Assembly: GCF_020700235.1 (NCBI RefSeq) | Contig: NZ_CP085301.1 | Coordinates: forward strand, 1,116,001 to 1,180,000 | Origin: Haladaptatus pallidirubidus | GTDB taxonomy: Archaea > Halobacteriota > Halobacteria > Halobacteriales > Haladaptataceae | Length of the DNA stretch: 64,000 nt | Direction: 5' to 3' | In this document: positions 26,782 through 36,003 of the stretch, piece by piece | How positions within the stretch are numbered: the first letter of the stretch is position 1 | Layout: each line of letters begins with the position of its first letter | Position numbers and translations under genes: made by a program | Notes under the pieces: generated by a model | Database searches by the model: none | Told to the model about the DNA's origin: nothing | Seen by the model: only the letters and a program-made list of their open reading frames with translations

Positions 26782-27581
26782 TCACCGCAATCCGGGACGA
26801 AACGCTTCGAGAACAGAATCACGGTTCGGAACCTCCGAGAGGTTCACTTCGTACACCATCGGCCACGGCAAGCTACGTGCGACTCGCAGGGTGTTACCCT
26901 CGACGCTGACATCACGGACTCGCCGCCACGGTACGGCACTGTCAGCGACTATTCCATCCGTGCCGACGAGAAAGCTATCGTCGAGTATCGTAAGTGTGAC
27001 CGTTCTGTCGTCGAACACCGAGTACCCAATCGTCATCCCGATGAATGTACCGATGATTTGGCCGACGAACGTTCCGTCGGAAAGGCCCCCACTGAGTGCG
27101 AGGTGAACCAAACCAATCCCAACGACACTGGGAACAAGCGTGAGTGGGATGTAATACCGGCGTAACTTGGTGGCACTGACTGCGGCGTGAATCGTCTGTG
27201 TTCGGTGCTGAATCTTCGCGCTCCGCCGGGAACCACAAGCAGTCCCGACGATGGCAACGAGCGCGAAGATAACTGAATACATAACGATTTCATCCGAGGG
27301 AGTGTACTCAGCGAGAACCGTTGCTCCGAAAATACCGACAAAAGGGAGAATGCCAGCGAGCGTGAGCAACCAGTGGAAGCGGGAAACGACTGTCCAATCG
27401 AGTCGGTCTGGAACCTGTTCAGCGGCTATCCAGCCAAGCAGTGCGACGAGGAAGCCGATTCCGAAGACGTAGTGTAGTGGAGAAGAATACAACCACAGAA
27501 GCGAGAGAGAGAGATAGCAGTCCCGGTGACAATGCCGAGCGCGATGCTGAATGCCTGCAACCGAGGAGGGCGAGGGCGCAT
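26782..27581 (-). pseudogene. Membrane protein with PH-like C-terminus, frameshift at a (GA)6 tract
   Basis: From ATG 27581 the frame reads MRPRPPRLQAFSIALGIVTG and enters a hydrophobic segment, but the dinucleotide tract (GA)6 at 27503-27514 (TC on the coding strand) puts it out of frame with the rest. Removing one GA unit gives AISLSLLWLYSSPLHYVFGI and a continuous protein of about 265 residues. It has several membrane helices (GFLVALLGWIAAEQVP, WLLTLAGILPFVGIFGA, IVMYSVIFALVAIVG, PSVVGIGLVHLALSG) and a soluble C-terminal beta domain from about residue 185 (VTLTILDDSFLVGTDGIV, WRRVRDVSVEGNTLRVARS) that resembles bacterial PH domains. Family not recognised further. The tract could be a slippage site. 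Confidence 0.7.
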
Positions 27582-27739
27582 ATCGAATCCTTGTTTTTCC
27601 AACAATATCAGTGATGCGCAAATAAGGGAAAATTCGAACGGCAGAAGTCCACGAGAAGCGTAAAAAATTCGTGAGCTAATTGGGTTCGAAGTGCTACCTT
27701 CACGCAACTCCTTTACCCATAGGCTACGCCCTTTCCGCC

Positions 27740-28081
27740 ATGACTCTCGACCCCGACCAACTCGAAGCGCGATTGATGAGCCACGGCGTCTACGTTACGT
27801 CGCTCGATACCGACGGGGAACGAATCGAAATCGAGTACGAGTCGATTAAAGCGGGGAACACGGGCGCGGTTCCTCACAGGGAAGTCGGCCGCGTCATCAA
27901 CGTGGTTCGCGACCTGACCGAGTCGCCGAGAGGCGTCCGCGGAGAAGTCACCGACCTCGACGGCGAACAGGTGGGGAACTGGCGGGCGAAAGCCGAGTGG
28001 CTTCGGGAACTCGAAAACGGCGAACTATCTGAAGTGGATTTTTCGGAGCGAGTAATCGAAACGATAACCGAGGGGCAGTAG
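27740..28081 (+). CDS. Conserved haloarchaeal hypothetical protein
   Basis: A 113-residue acidic soluble protein beginning MTLDPDQLEARLMSHGVYVT. Predicted alternating strands and helices, with blocks IEIEYESIKAGNTGAVPHRE and GRVINVVRDLTE, and a C-terminal region (AKAEWLRELENGELSEVDFS) ending VIETITEGQ. There are no cysteines, membrane segments or recognisable catalytic motifs. I chose ATG 27740; the earlier TTG at 27680 adds a Cys-containing stretch unlike the rest. I believe this is a widespread haloarchaeal family of unknown function. It lies upstream of the TatC gene on the same strand with a 77-base gap. Confidence 0.7.
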   Translation: MTLDPDQLEARLMSHGVYVTSLDTDGERIEIEYESIKAGNTGAVPHREVGRVINVVRDLTESPRGVRGEVTDLDGEQVGNWRAKAEWLRELENGELSEVDFSERVIETITEGQ

Positions 28082-28158
28082 AGGCGAAGAGTCGTAGACG
28101 AGGAAAGTTGATAGCGTAGCGGAACGATACTACGTACCGCGATTACGCAGGGGTTCAA

Positions 28159-30006
28159 ATGGGGGGAGAGAAACTTCGATTAGAGGGAGTGTTGGGTACT
28201 GCACTCAGGAGCGTGCGGTCTGAACTGCGGATTGCGTTCGTCGTAGGGGTCGTCGGATTTCTCGCTACGTTTTACGCCCTCCGGTTGTTCATCTGGCCGG
28301 AACTGGAAGGGCAATTGCTCGGAACGAAAGCGGTGGTCGTCGCGGTTACGCCGTTCGATGTCGTTCTTTTGCAGGCGAAAATCGGGCTGTTTGCTGGTCT
28401 GCTGTTCGCCAGCGGCTGGATTCTGTACCGCTCTCGGGAACCGCTCAGGGGGCGCGGCGCGTCGTTTCCAGGACGGCGACGAACGCACTTTTTCGTCGGA
28501 GCACTGGCCATCGCCCTGTTCGCTGGCGGCGTCGTTTATGCCTACTACGTTTTCCTCCCGCTCCTGTTCGCGTTTCTCATCAGCAACGCGGTTACCGCGG
28601 GGTTCCAACCGACCTACTCCATCGTGGACTGGACGCAGTTCGTCTTTTTGCTGGTTCTCGTACTCGGCCTAACCGCCGAACTCCCGCTGATTATGGGCGG
28701 ATTGGTGTACGCCGACATCGTCTCCCCCGACCTGTTTCGGGAGTACTGGCGACACGCCGTTTTCGCCATCGTCGTCATCAGTTCGATGGTGAACGGTTCG
28801 CCCGACCCGTTCTCGATGTCCCTCGTGGCGATTCCGATGACGGCCCTGTACTTCGTCGGACTGGGTACCGCGAAGGTCGTCAGACGAGCCAGCGGTAATT
28901 CACGGGGACGTCGTTCTCGGAGTGGCGTCCCTGCCGAAATCGATCTCCAAAATCTCGATGCAAAGGGGATTCGCGCCGCACCACCGGAGGCCTTCGCCAC
29001 CCTCACGGAACACGAAGCGCTGGAAATAGCCGACAGAGCGCTCGATGCGGGCGACTCCGAAAAGGCCGCTGCGATTCTCGACCGATTCGAGGCGCGCGCC
29101 GAGTCCGACGGCCTCGTCGCGAATGATTCACAAAACGACCAAGAGGGAAAAAACGGAAGCAGCGGGGACGTATCGGGTACAGTCGAACGAACAGCAAGCA
29201 GAATGGCCGCGGCGTTCGCCGAGGAGGAGACGACTGAAGACGACATCGGCGGCTACTACTACGACCTTCGGTTCGTCGTCGGAAGCCTACGGAGCAAATC
29301 GTTCCGCATCATCGGCGTCTTCATGGCCGTGGTCGCGCTGGTGTTCACCTACCTCTATCAAGGCGGCATCGGCGAGATCAAGCGTGATTTCCTGATTCAC
29401 CTTCCGGCGGGGACGCCCACGAGCGAAGTGAATATCGTCCTCTTGCACCCGGTCGAAGCGCTCGCGTTCGAAATGAAAGTCAGCCTCCTTGTCGGCGTCG
29501 TAGCGGTGCTTCCCCTCGTGCTGTACTACGCGTGGCCGGCCATCGAAACGCGGGAACTCGCTCGCGCCAACCGAAACGTGTTTTTCGTCTGGGCGGGCGT
29601 CCTCGCCCTCGGACTCCTCGCCGGAAGTTTCGTCGGATATCGGTTCGTCGCGCCGACCGTGGTTTCTTACCTGGTCGCCGACGCGCTGGGCGCGAACATG
29701 ATAATCGCATACCGCACCGCCGCGTTCTTCTGGTTGGTCTTCGCCACGACGGTCGGCGTCGGCCTCTGGATTGAAGTTCCGGTGACGATGCTGTTGTTCC
29801 ATCACTCCGGAGTCGTCCGGTATCGAACGATGCGAACCTACTGGCGACAGGTCGCCGTCGGCGTGCTGGTCGCGTCCTCGCTCCTTCCGGGTGGCGTGCT
29901 GTTAATGGTCGGCGTGGGATTCGCGATTATATTGGCCTATGGTGTCGGACTCAGCGTTCTCTGGGTCGATTCGCTCGGCGAGCGGTTGGTTCGGGCGACC
30001 ACCTGA
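28159..30006 (+). CDS. tatC: Fused double TatC (haloarchaeal TatCt)
   Basis: A 615-residue twin-arginine translocase receptor made of two TatC domains in one chain. Domain 1 spans about residues 10-245 (ELRIAFVVGVVGFLATFYAL, then AEYWRHAVFAIVVISSMVNG-type end as EYWRHAVFAIVVISSMVNGS). An acidic hydrophilic linker of about 130 residues follows (EALEIADRALDAGDSEKAAA). Domain 2 runs from about 365 to the end (IIGVFMAVVALVFTYLYQGG, MKVSLLVGVVAVLPLVLYYA). This fusion is the TatCt protein known only from haloarchaea, which rely on Tat for most secretion. The window also encodes two likely substrates, the amylase and the superoxide dismutase. A TatA partner is not in the window. Confidence 0.92.
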   Translation: MGGEKLRLEGVLGTALRSVRSELRIAFVVGVVGFLATFYALRLFIWPELEGQLLGTKAVVVAVTPFDVVLLQAKIGLFAGLLFASGWILYRSREPLRGRGASFPGRRRTHFFVGALAIALFAGGVVYAYYVFLPLLFAFLISNAVTAGFQPTYSIVDWTQFVFLLVLVLGLTAELPLIMGGLVYADIVSPDLFREYWRHAVFAIVVISSMVNGSPDPFSMSLVAIPMTALYFVGLGTAKVVRRASGNSRGRRSRSGVPAEIDLQNLDAKGIRAAPPEAFATLTEHEALEIADRALDAGDSEKAAAILDRFEARAESDGLVANDSQNDQEGKNGSSGDVSGTVERTASRMAAAFAEEETTEDDIGGYYYDLRFVVGSLRSKSFRIIGVFMAVVALVFTYLYQGGIGEIKRDFLIHLPAGTPTSEVNIVLLHPVEALAFEMKVSLLVGVVAVLPLVLYYAWPAIETRELARANRNVFFVWAGVLALGLLAGSFVGYRFVAPTVVSYLVADALGANMIIAYRTAAFFWLVFATTVGVGLWIEVPVTMLLFHHSGVVRYRTMRTYWRQVAVGVLVASSLLPGGVLLMVGVGFAIILAYGVGLSVLWVDSLGERLVRATT

Positions 30007-30057
30007 GCGTCGCCAAATTCAGAAACCCATTTACCGGCAGCCCCGGAACGGACGGGT

Positions 30058-31806
30058 ATGTTCCTGACGTTCAGGGAGGAAGTCGAGGCCGTCCTCCGCG
30101 AGACGCTCTCGTCCCTCGACCTCCCGACCGACGACCTCGGAATCGAAACGCCCCCGGAGGGTGTAGACGCCGTCCTCGCATCCAGCGCGGCGTTCCGACT
30201 CGCCGGGGAGGTCGGTGCACCGCCACCGAAAATCGCGGCCGACATCGCGGAGGAAATCGACGCCAGCGAGTTCGACTACATCACAGAGACGACGCCGCAA
30301 GGCCCGTACGTCAACTTCCTGCCGAGCGAAGCGTACTACGACGAGACAGTCACCGCGGGGCAGGACGAAGAGTACGGTCGCCTCGAATCGACCGGCGAAA
30401 GCGTCGTGGTCGAACACACCAGTGCGAACCCGACCGGCCCGGTTCACGTCGGCCGCGCCCGCAACCCGATTACGGGCGACGCCGTCGCTCGAATTCTGGA
30501 TTTCGCGGGTAACGACGTTGACCGCCACTACTACGTCAACGACGCGGGCCGTCAGATTGCCGTGTTTACGTGGGCCTACGAAACCTTCGACGAGGACGAC
30601 CTGCCAAAACCGGAGCGCGAGCGCGCCGACTACGACCTCGTGCGCTACTACCGCAAAGGAAACAGCTACCTCGAAGAGGCCGACCCCGAAGGCGTGGAGG
30701 AGGCCGAAACCGAGATTCAGTCCATTTTGCAGGGACTCGAAGAGGGCGACGAATCGACCTACGAGCGCGTCAGCGAAGTGGTCGATACCGTCCTGTCGGG
30801 CATGCGCGTCACGCTAGATCGCCTTCCCGCGGAGTTCGACGAGTTCGTCAAGGAAACCCGGTTCATGTTCGACGGGAGCACAGACGACGTAGTTACGCGC
30901 CTCAAAGAGAGCGAACAGTCGGTGTACGAGGAGGACGCGTGGCAACTCGACCTCTCCGAGTTCGGTTTCGAAAAGAACCTCGTCTTCCTGCGCTCCGACG
31001 ACACGAGCCTCTACACGACCCGCGATTTGGCCCACCACGAGTGGAAACTGGACAACTACGACCGCGCCGTGACGGTCGTCGGCGAAGACCACAAGTTGCA
31101 AGCCGAACAACTCGCGCAGGCGCTCGAAATTCTCGGCAACGACACCGAAAAACTGACCGCGTTCCACTACTCTTGGGTCAATCTCCCCGAAGGCGGGATG
31201 AGCACCCGCGAAGGAACCGGCATCGACATGGACGACCTGCTCGACGAGGCCGAAAAGCGCGCCCGTGAAGAAGTCGAAAAGCGCATGGACACCCGCATCC
31301 GCGACGACGACCTCACCGAGGCAGATATCGACCGCATCGCCCGACAGGTCGGTATCGGCGCGGTGCGCTACGACATCATCTCGAAACAACCGACGAAAAC
31401 CATCACATTCGAATGGGAGCGCGCACTGAATTTCGAGGCTCAGAGCGCACCATACGTCCAGTACGTTCACGCGCGAACCTGTGGAATTATCGAGGAGGTA
31501 GGTGGGGAGGTTCCGACTGAAATCGACCCCTCATTGCTCGCCACCGAGGAAGAGCGGGAACTCATCGAAGTCATCGCTCGTTTCCCGCACGTCATCGAGG
31601 AGGCTGCAGACGACCTCGAACCGCACGCCGTCGCCACGTACACCCGCCAGTTCGCGGAGACGTTCAACACGTTCTATCGCGAATGCCCGGTTCTCACCGC
31701 GGACGACGACCTGCGCGGCGCCCGCCTCGCGCTCGTGGCGGCGTCGAAACATACCATCGCGAACGCACTGAACGTCATCGGCATCGAAGCGCCGGAGTCG
31801 ATGTAG
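30058..31806 (+). CDS. argS: Arginyl-tRNA synthetase
   Basis: A 582-residue class I synthetase that charges tRNA-Arg. The N-terminal Arg-S additional domain (residues 1-110) recognises the tRNA D-loop. The HIGH-type signature is HVGR at 130-133 in [16 protein letters not shown]. The KMSKS position is the degenerate [20 protein letters not shown]. The C-terminal DALR anticodon-binding domain is marked by [17 protein letters not shown] and ends [11 protein letters not shown]. Length and order are normal. A small possible membrane ORF overlaps its 3' end on the other strand. Confidence 0.97.
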   Translation: MFLTFREEVEAVLRETLSSLDLPTDDLGIETPPEGVDAVLASSAAFRLAGEVGAPPPKIAADIAEEIDASEFDYITETTPQGPYVNFLPSEAYYDETVTAGQDEEYGRLESTGESVVVEHTSANPTGPVHVGRARNPITGDAVARILDFAGNDVDRHYYVNDAGRQIAVFTWAYETFDEDDLPKPERERADYDLVRYYRKGNSYLEEADPEGVEEAETEIQSILQGLEEGDESTYERVSEVVDTVLSGMRVTLDRLPAEFDEFVKETRFMFDGSTDDVVTRLKESEQSVYEEDAWQLDLSEFGFEKNLVFLRSDDTSLYTTRDLAHHEWKLDNYDRAVTVVGEDHKLQAEQLAQALEILGNDTEKLTAFHYSWVNLPEGGMSTREGTGIDMDDLLDEAEKRAREEVEKRMDTRIRDDDLTEADIDRIARQVGIGAVRYDIISKQPTKTITFEWERALNFEAQSAPYVQYVHARTCGIIEEVGGEVPTEIDPSLLATEEERELIEVIARFPHVIEEAADDLEPHAVATYTRQFAETFNTFYRECPVLTADDDLRGARLALVAASKHTIANALNVIGIEAPESM

Positions 31807-31928
31807 AGAAACCGGAGGCTCCCGAACAAATCACCGCCGACGAACAGTATCGCGCCCGCTCCGAACCCGAGCGTGAGCAGTACGAACAGCACTATCCACC
31901 AGAACGGAACCGAACCCTCTTCCGCCAT
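31674..31928 (-). CDS. Possible small membrane ORF antisense to the argS end
   Basis: An 84-codon reverse-strand ORF starting [20 protein letters not shown]. The first 40 codons, outside argS, encode one convincing transmembrane helix ([20 protein letters not shown]) preceded by an acidic N-terminus. The remainder overlaps argS in antisense and looks like shadow sequence. A real gene may end near 31800 if a frame lesion or stop is misplaced, or the ORF may be spurious. It is upstream of nothing on its strand and is followed on the right by the MinD gene end. Reported because the hydrophobic part is unusually good for chance. Confidence 0.35.
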   Translation of the reverse strand: MAEEGSVPFWWIVLFVLLTLGFGAGAILFVGGDLFGSLRFLYIDSGASMPMTFSAFAMVCFDAATSARRAPRRSSSAVRTGHSR

Positions 31929-31972
31929 TCCGTATCCGTAGACCACGGCAGGACACTTTGTTATTGTCCGCG

Positions 31973-33514
31973 TTATCGGAACAGAGAACCGATTCGGCCG
32001 AACAGACCATTCTTCTCGTCGTCCGCCTCCGAACCCGCTTCATCTTCGTCGTTTAGGTGCGGCCGAACAGGTTCGTCCTGAAACGGAACCGCGTCGATAT
32101 CTTCCTCGTTTTCGGGTTCCGCTTCCACGATTCCGTCCGGTAAGTCGGGGGATTCCTCCGGAGTTTCGTCCGAAAAGTCAGCGTTTGAGTCGGCGTTCCC
32201 CGCAGTTGGAATAGACCCGTTCGCAGACGGTGCGGATTCGTTTGCAGTCGAATCGGAGTCTTCCGCCATCGAATCGGCATCGTCAGCCGATTGTTGACTC
32301 GATTTTTCAGGTTCTTCTGCGGAGTCGGAGAGAACGGTGCTGGACTCGTTTTCGTCCCGCACATCGGAATCAGGAATCGCCCCGTCTTCGGATTCCTCCG
32401 CTTCGAGCGGTGCCGAAAATTCGTCCTCGGGAGCCTCTTTTAGTTCGTCAAAGCTCTTCTCGAACTCCGGTTCGTCGTCGGGGTTCACCGGCGTCTCGGC
32501 GGTCGCAGAAGCGTCGTCGGGTACCGCTTCGACAGTCGGCTCGCCGTCGGCGGTTTGGTCGCCGGTTTTGATGACGCGTCTGTCGATGAGGTCATGAACC
32601 GGGTCGGTTCCGGGCGCGGAATCCCTGTCTGGGTCGGAATCGGCTTGCTCAGCGGTTGGTGGCGAACCGGACTGCTTGGACTCCGCGGGGTCGGGGTCGT
32701 TCCGTTCAGATTTAGCACGGTCGGATTTAGACTGCATCAAATCCCCGTCTTCGAACATCGATTCGGAGAATTTCGTCGGGTTAGGTTCGCCGGAGAGTTC
32801 CGGCGTGTCCGTCTCGCCGGTGAGGATGTCGGCGAGTTCGCGGTACGCAGTCGCGGCGGGGGAGTTCGGTGCGAACACGGCCAACGGTCGACCTGCGTCG
32901 ATTCCCATCGGGACCGTCTCGTCGTCGGGAACCACGGTGAGAACGTCGGTATCGAGCGTTCCCTCCACGTCGTCCGCGTTCAAGATGTCGTTGCTCCGGT
33001 GGGTGAGAACCGCACCGCGAACGGTTCCTTCGACGCGGGCCGTGAGTTCCGCAGTTTTGGCGGTGTCGCGCACCGCGGCAACGTCCGGCGTGGTGACGAG
33101 GAGGACGCCGTCCGCGAGCGAGAGCGGAAGAATCGTATCGTAGCTGATGCCCGCGCCGGTGTCTAGCAGGACGTACTCGTACTCTTCGCGCAGTTGGGCG
33201 ACGACACGCTGTAGCTTCGCCGTCTGCGACTGTGCGAAGGCATGAATGTCGGTGCTACTCGGAAGCACGTGGATGTCTCCCGGCGCTTCGTAAATCGAAT
33301 CCTCGACCGTCGTCTCACCCGCGAGCACCTCGTGGAGCGTCGAATCCGTCGGCTCGAAATCGAGGTAGCCCTCGACGTTCGCCATCCCGAGGTCGGTGTC
33401 CACGACGATTACCTCGTGTTCCGCCGACGCGAGCATCGCGCCGAGATTGATTGCGGTCGTCGTCTTCCCCACACCTCCTTTCCCGCTCGCAACCGCGTAT
33501 ACTGTCCCGGTCAT
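31973..33514 (-). CDS. MinD/ParA-family ATPase with long acidic tail (MinD4-like)
   Basis: A 513-residue protein. Residues 1-245 are a MinD-type ATPase: deviant Walker A SGKGGVGKTTTAINLGAML (10-28), switch I VIVVDTDLGMANVEGYLDFE, and Walker B YEYVLLDTGAGISYDTILP. Residues about 250-500 are a low-complexity, Ser/Asp/Glu-rich, presumably disordered tail. The last 12 residues, NGLFGRIGSLFR, form a short amphipathic basic helix like a MinD membrane-targeting sequence. The layout recalls Haloferax MinD4, which has a long C-terminal extension and helps place archaella and chemosensory arrays at the poles. That match is inferred from architecture. It is convergent with argS. Confidence 0.85.
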   Translation of the reverse strand: MTGTVYAVASGKGGVGKTTTAINLGAMLASAEHEVIVVDTDLGMANVEGYLDFEPTDSTLHEVLAGETTVEDSIYEAPGDIHVLPSSTDIHAFAQSQTAKLQRVVAQLREEYEYVLLDTGAGISYDTILPLSLADGVLLVTTPDVAAVRDTAKTAELTARVEGTVRGAVLTHRSNDILNADDVEGTLDTDVLTVVPDDETVPMGIDAGRPLAVFAPNSPAATAYRELADILTGETDTPELSGEPNPTKFSESMFEDGDLMQSKSDRAKSERNDPDPAESKQSGSPPTAEQADSDPDRDSAPGTDPVHDLIDRRVIKTGDQTADGEPTVEAVPDDASATAETPVNPDDEPEFEKSFDELKEAPEDEFSAPLEAEESEDGAIPDSDVRDENESSTVLSDSAEEPEKSSQQSADDADSMAEDSDSTANESAPSANGSIPTAGNADSNADFSDETPEESPDLPDGIVEAEPENEEDIDAVPFQDEPVRPHLNDEDEAGSEADDEKNGLFGRIGSLFR

Positions 33515-33614
33515 GTTTGTTACGTCAAACCGAACAACAACACGTATATAAACCTAGTCCGTTGGCGTGGCGAGAAATACAGGCGAAGACGATGGCAGAC
33601 GGAAGCGTCTTCGA

Positions 33615-34376
33615 TTAGCACTCACCGAAAACGTTCGCTTCGCGCGCCACCTCGTACCGTTCCGCTACGTCGTCCCAGTTCACGACGTTCCAGAAGTTAT
33701 CGACGTACTCGCCCCGGCTGTTCTCGTACTGGAGGTAATACGCGTGTTCCCAGACGTCGAGGACGAGGAGTGGCGTCGAGCCTTGAACCCCGATGTCGTT
33801 GTGATTTTCGGCCTGAATAACAATTGGTTTGTCCGCGACGTGGTCGTAAACTAGCATCCCCCATCCGGAGCCTTCGACGTTCTTCGCCGCCGCGGAGAAA
33901 TCCTGCTTAAAACCGTCGAATGAGCCGAAATGCTCATCGATAGCGTCGGCGAGTGTACCGTCGGGTTCCCCACCGCCGTCCGGCGACATGTTCTGCCAGA
34001 ACACGGAGTGGTTGACGTGGCCCGACAAGTTGAACGACAGGTCGCGCTTAACCGACTTCACGTCGTCGAAGTTCCCCGACTGGCGCATCTCGGCTAGCGA
34101 TTCGAGGGCCGCGTTCGCGCCATCGACGTACCCTTGGTGGTGTTTGTCATGGTGTAGTTCCATGATTCGCGCGTCGATACTCGGTTCTAGTGCGTCGTAC
34201 TCGTACGGGAGCGGAGGGAGTTCGTATGTCATGGTCGTTGTTGCAGCTTCGTCGTTCGTGTCCGCGATAGCAGTGGGCGCGCCGATGCCGACGAGTCCAG
34301 CGGTGACTCCGGTCGCTTGAAGGAACGACCGGCGAGAGGCGGCAGGTAATGGCGTCGCTTTATTTTCGTCGTTCAT
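33615..34376 (-). CDS. sod: Tat-exported Fe/Mn superoxide dismutase
   Basis: A 253-residue superoxide dismutase with an N-terminal Tat signal, ASRRSFLQATGVTAGLVGIG (R15, R16), and probable cleavage near residue 38. The mature part is a normal Fe/Mn SOD: metal ligands H75 (in ARIMELHHDKHHQGYVDG), H123 (VNHSVFWQNM), D207 and H211 (LLVLDVWEHAYYLQY). The block SGWGMLVYDHVADKPIVIQA is also typical. Most haloarchaeal SODs are cytoplasmic without a signal, so this copy probably acts outside the membrane. The start at ATG 34376 keeps the signal compact. Monocistronic. Confidence 0.92.
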   Translation of the reverse strand: MNDENKATPLPAASRRSFLQATGVTAGLVGIGAPTAIADTNDEAATTTMTYELPPLPYEYDALEPSIDARIMELHHDKHHQGYVDGANAALESLAEMRQSGNFDDVKSVKRDLSFNLSGHVNHSVFWQNMSPDGGGEPDGTLADAIDEHFGSFDGFKQDFSAAAKNVEGSGWGMLVYDHVADKPIVIQAENHNDIGVQGSTPLLVLDVWEHAYYLQYENSRGEYVDNFWNVVNWDDVAERYEVAREANVFGEC

Positions 34377-34527
34377 ATTCTGTACCACCGCCGAAAAATA
34401 TCTGCTCGAACATTAAAATCTAATTGGCCGATTCGAAAATAAGTCGGGGAGCGGAGACGATGGTACGTCGAACGGTATCGACCGGTCGAGAGAAAAGAAA
34501 TAGGGATACTCGGCCGTAAGGCGATGT

Positions 34528-35226
34528 ATGAACGAACCGGGTGTCGACGTGTTGATGACTCAGACGACGGTTCAGCGTCGTATCGACTCGGGTGTAGTAC
34601 TCGACTGGGGCGTCGCACATTACGAGAGCTTTCGGGATGGCCTGCTCGGCGAGCGAAACGACGCGCCGTTTCCGTGTTATTTTGGCATCGAAACCGAACG
34701 GGAGGGTGACGGTTTGTACACCTTCTGTTCCTCGATGACAGACAAAAACGCGCTTCTCGCGCTCGGGGACACCATCGTCGAATATCTTGACGTGTACGAA
34801 GATTACAGCGAGCGCGCGCCGTTAACGGTGTTTTTCGAACCGCCGGAGGAGTCGTTAGACGAGTCAGACTATCACGAATCGCTCTGGCACATCCTGCAAT
34901 TTCTGCACGTCCACGACCCGAAGCCGTGGCCGGAGGGAATTCCGACCGACCCGGACAACGAGCGCTGGGAGTTCTGCTTTAGCGGCGAACCAATGTTTCC
35001 GACCTGTCGGGCACCGTTTTACGAGGACAGAAAAAGCCGATACTGCCCGGTCGGGTTAGAAATTACGTTCCAACCGCGTTCGGTGTTCGAGGGCGTAACT
35101 GCAGATACGAACGCCGGACAAACCGCCCGGGAAGTGATTCAGGAGCGACTCGAAGAGTACGACGGCGTCTGTCCGCATGCCAACCCCGGTGATTGGGGCG
35201 TCGAAGGCGACCGCGAATGGGCGTAG
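34528..35226 (+). CDS. YqcI/YcgG family protein
   Basis: A 232-residue soluble protein matching the YqcI/YcgG family: FPCYFGIETEREGDGLYTFC near 49-68, HESLWHILQFLHVHD near 116-130, WEFCFSGEPMFPTCRAPFYE near 151-170, and RSRYCPVGLEITFQPRSVFE-type block ending as RYCPVGLEITFQPRSVFEGV. One characterised member, GntA of cyanobacteria, is a heme-dependent arginine N-monooxygenase, so an oxidative role on a small amine is possible. The conserved Cys/His positions would suit heme or metal binding. Start at ATG 34528. It stands alone, followed by an isochorismatase-type hydrolase on the same strand with a 92-base gap. Confidence 0.8.
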   Translation: MNEPGVDVLMTQTTVQRRIDSGVVLDWGVAHYESFRDGLLGERNDAPFPCYFGIETEREGDGLYTFCSSMTDKNALLALGDTIVEYLDVYEDYSERAPLTVFFEPPEESLDESDYHESLWHILQFLHVHDPKPWPEGIPTDPDNERWEFCFSGEPMFPTCRAPFYEDRKSRYCPVGLEITFQPRSVFEGVTADTNAGQTAREVIQERLEEYDGVCPHANPGDWGVEGDREWA

Positions 35227-35318
35227 TATCTATTCTCGGAGGACGCGGAAAAAGCACCGGACGAATGTCCGATTCGAATCAGTCGTGAACACCCGAAAAG
35301 TATCCTCCTCACCGACGC

Positions 35319-35900
35319 ATGAGCCTCGAACTGTCGACAGATGACGACCTCTCCGATGCCGTTCTGCTCGCCATCGACTTCCAGCAAGGATTTCGAGACC
35401 CAGTGTGGGGAGCCCGTAACAACCCCGATGCGGAGAGTCGGGCAAACGAACTGCTCGTCGCGTGGCGGGCATCCGGCCGCCCCGTCGTTCACGTCCGCCA
35501 CGATTCGCAGGAGGAAGATTCACCACTCCGCGGGGACACCGACGGATTCGCGTTCCTTCCGGAGATGGAACCGAAAGCCGACGAGCAGACGTTCGAAAAA
35601 CAGGTCAACAGCGCCTTCATCGGCACAAATCTCGAATCGTGGCTCCGCGAACGGGAATACGAAACCCTCGTCGTCGTCGGATTGACCACCGACCACTGCG
35701 TTTCGACGAGCACCAGAATGGCCGAAAATATCGGATTTCGGCCGATCGTTGTGTCGGACGCAACCGCGACGTTCAACCGCATCGCGCCGAACGGAAGCGA
35801 AATAGACGCCGAAACGAACCATCAGGTCGCACTCGCACACCTCCGAAACGAATTCGCCACGATTGCGGATACCGAGGAAATATTGAACGTAGTGGACTGA
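35319..35900 (+). CDS. Isochorismatase-family cysteine hydrolase
   Basis: A 193-residue hydrolase with the catalytic triad of the family: D20 in [17 protein letters not shown]94 in [20 protein letters not shown], and C127 in [20 protein letters not shown]. Members hydrolyse isochorismate, nicotinamide or N-carbamoyl amines. The substrate cannot be told here, but lack of a nicotinamidase metal-binding pattern argues against PncA. Cytoplasmic. It lies downstream of the YqcI/YcgG gene with its own promoter-sized gap. Confidence 0.88.
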   Translation: MSLELSTDDDLSDAVLLAIDFQQGFRDPVWGARNNPDAESRANELLVAWRASGRPVVHVRHDSQEEDSPLRGDTDGFAFLPEMEPKADEQTFEKQVNSAFIGTNLESWLREREYETLVVVGLTTDHCVSTSTRMAENIGFRPIVVSDATATFNRIAPNGSEIDAETNHQVALAHLRNEFATIADTEEILNVVD

Positions 35901-36003
35901 ACTACCAGAGGAGTCAGAAACGGTAGAATAGGCTGAACCATCGGTAGCGACTCGCACGCAAGGTCAAAGGTTACTTACCAGTTGGGGCGGCTAGAAGGGA
36001 GTA

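Noticed and set aside
30570..31268. A 232-codon alternative frame within argS rich in Arg
   Set aside because: It is a plus-strand shadow of argS with Arg/Pro-rich low-complexity translation and no start context.
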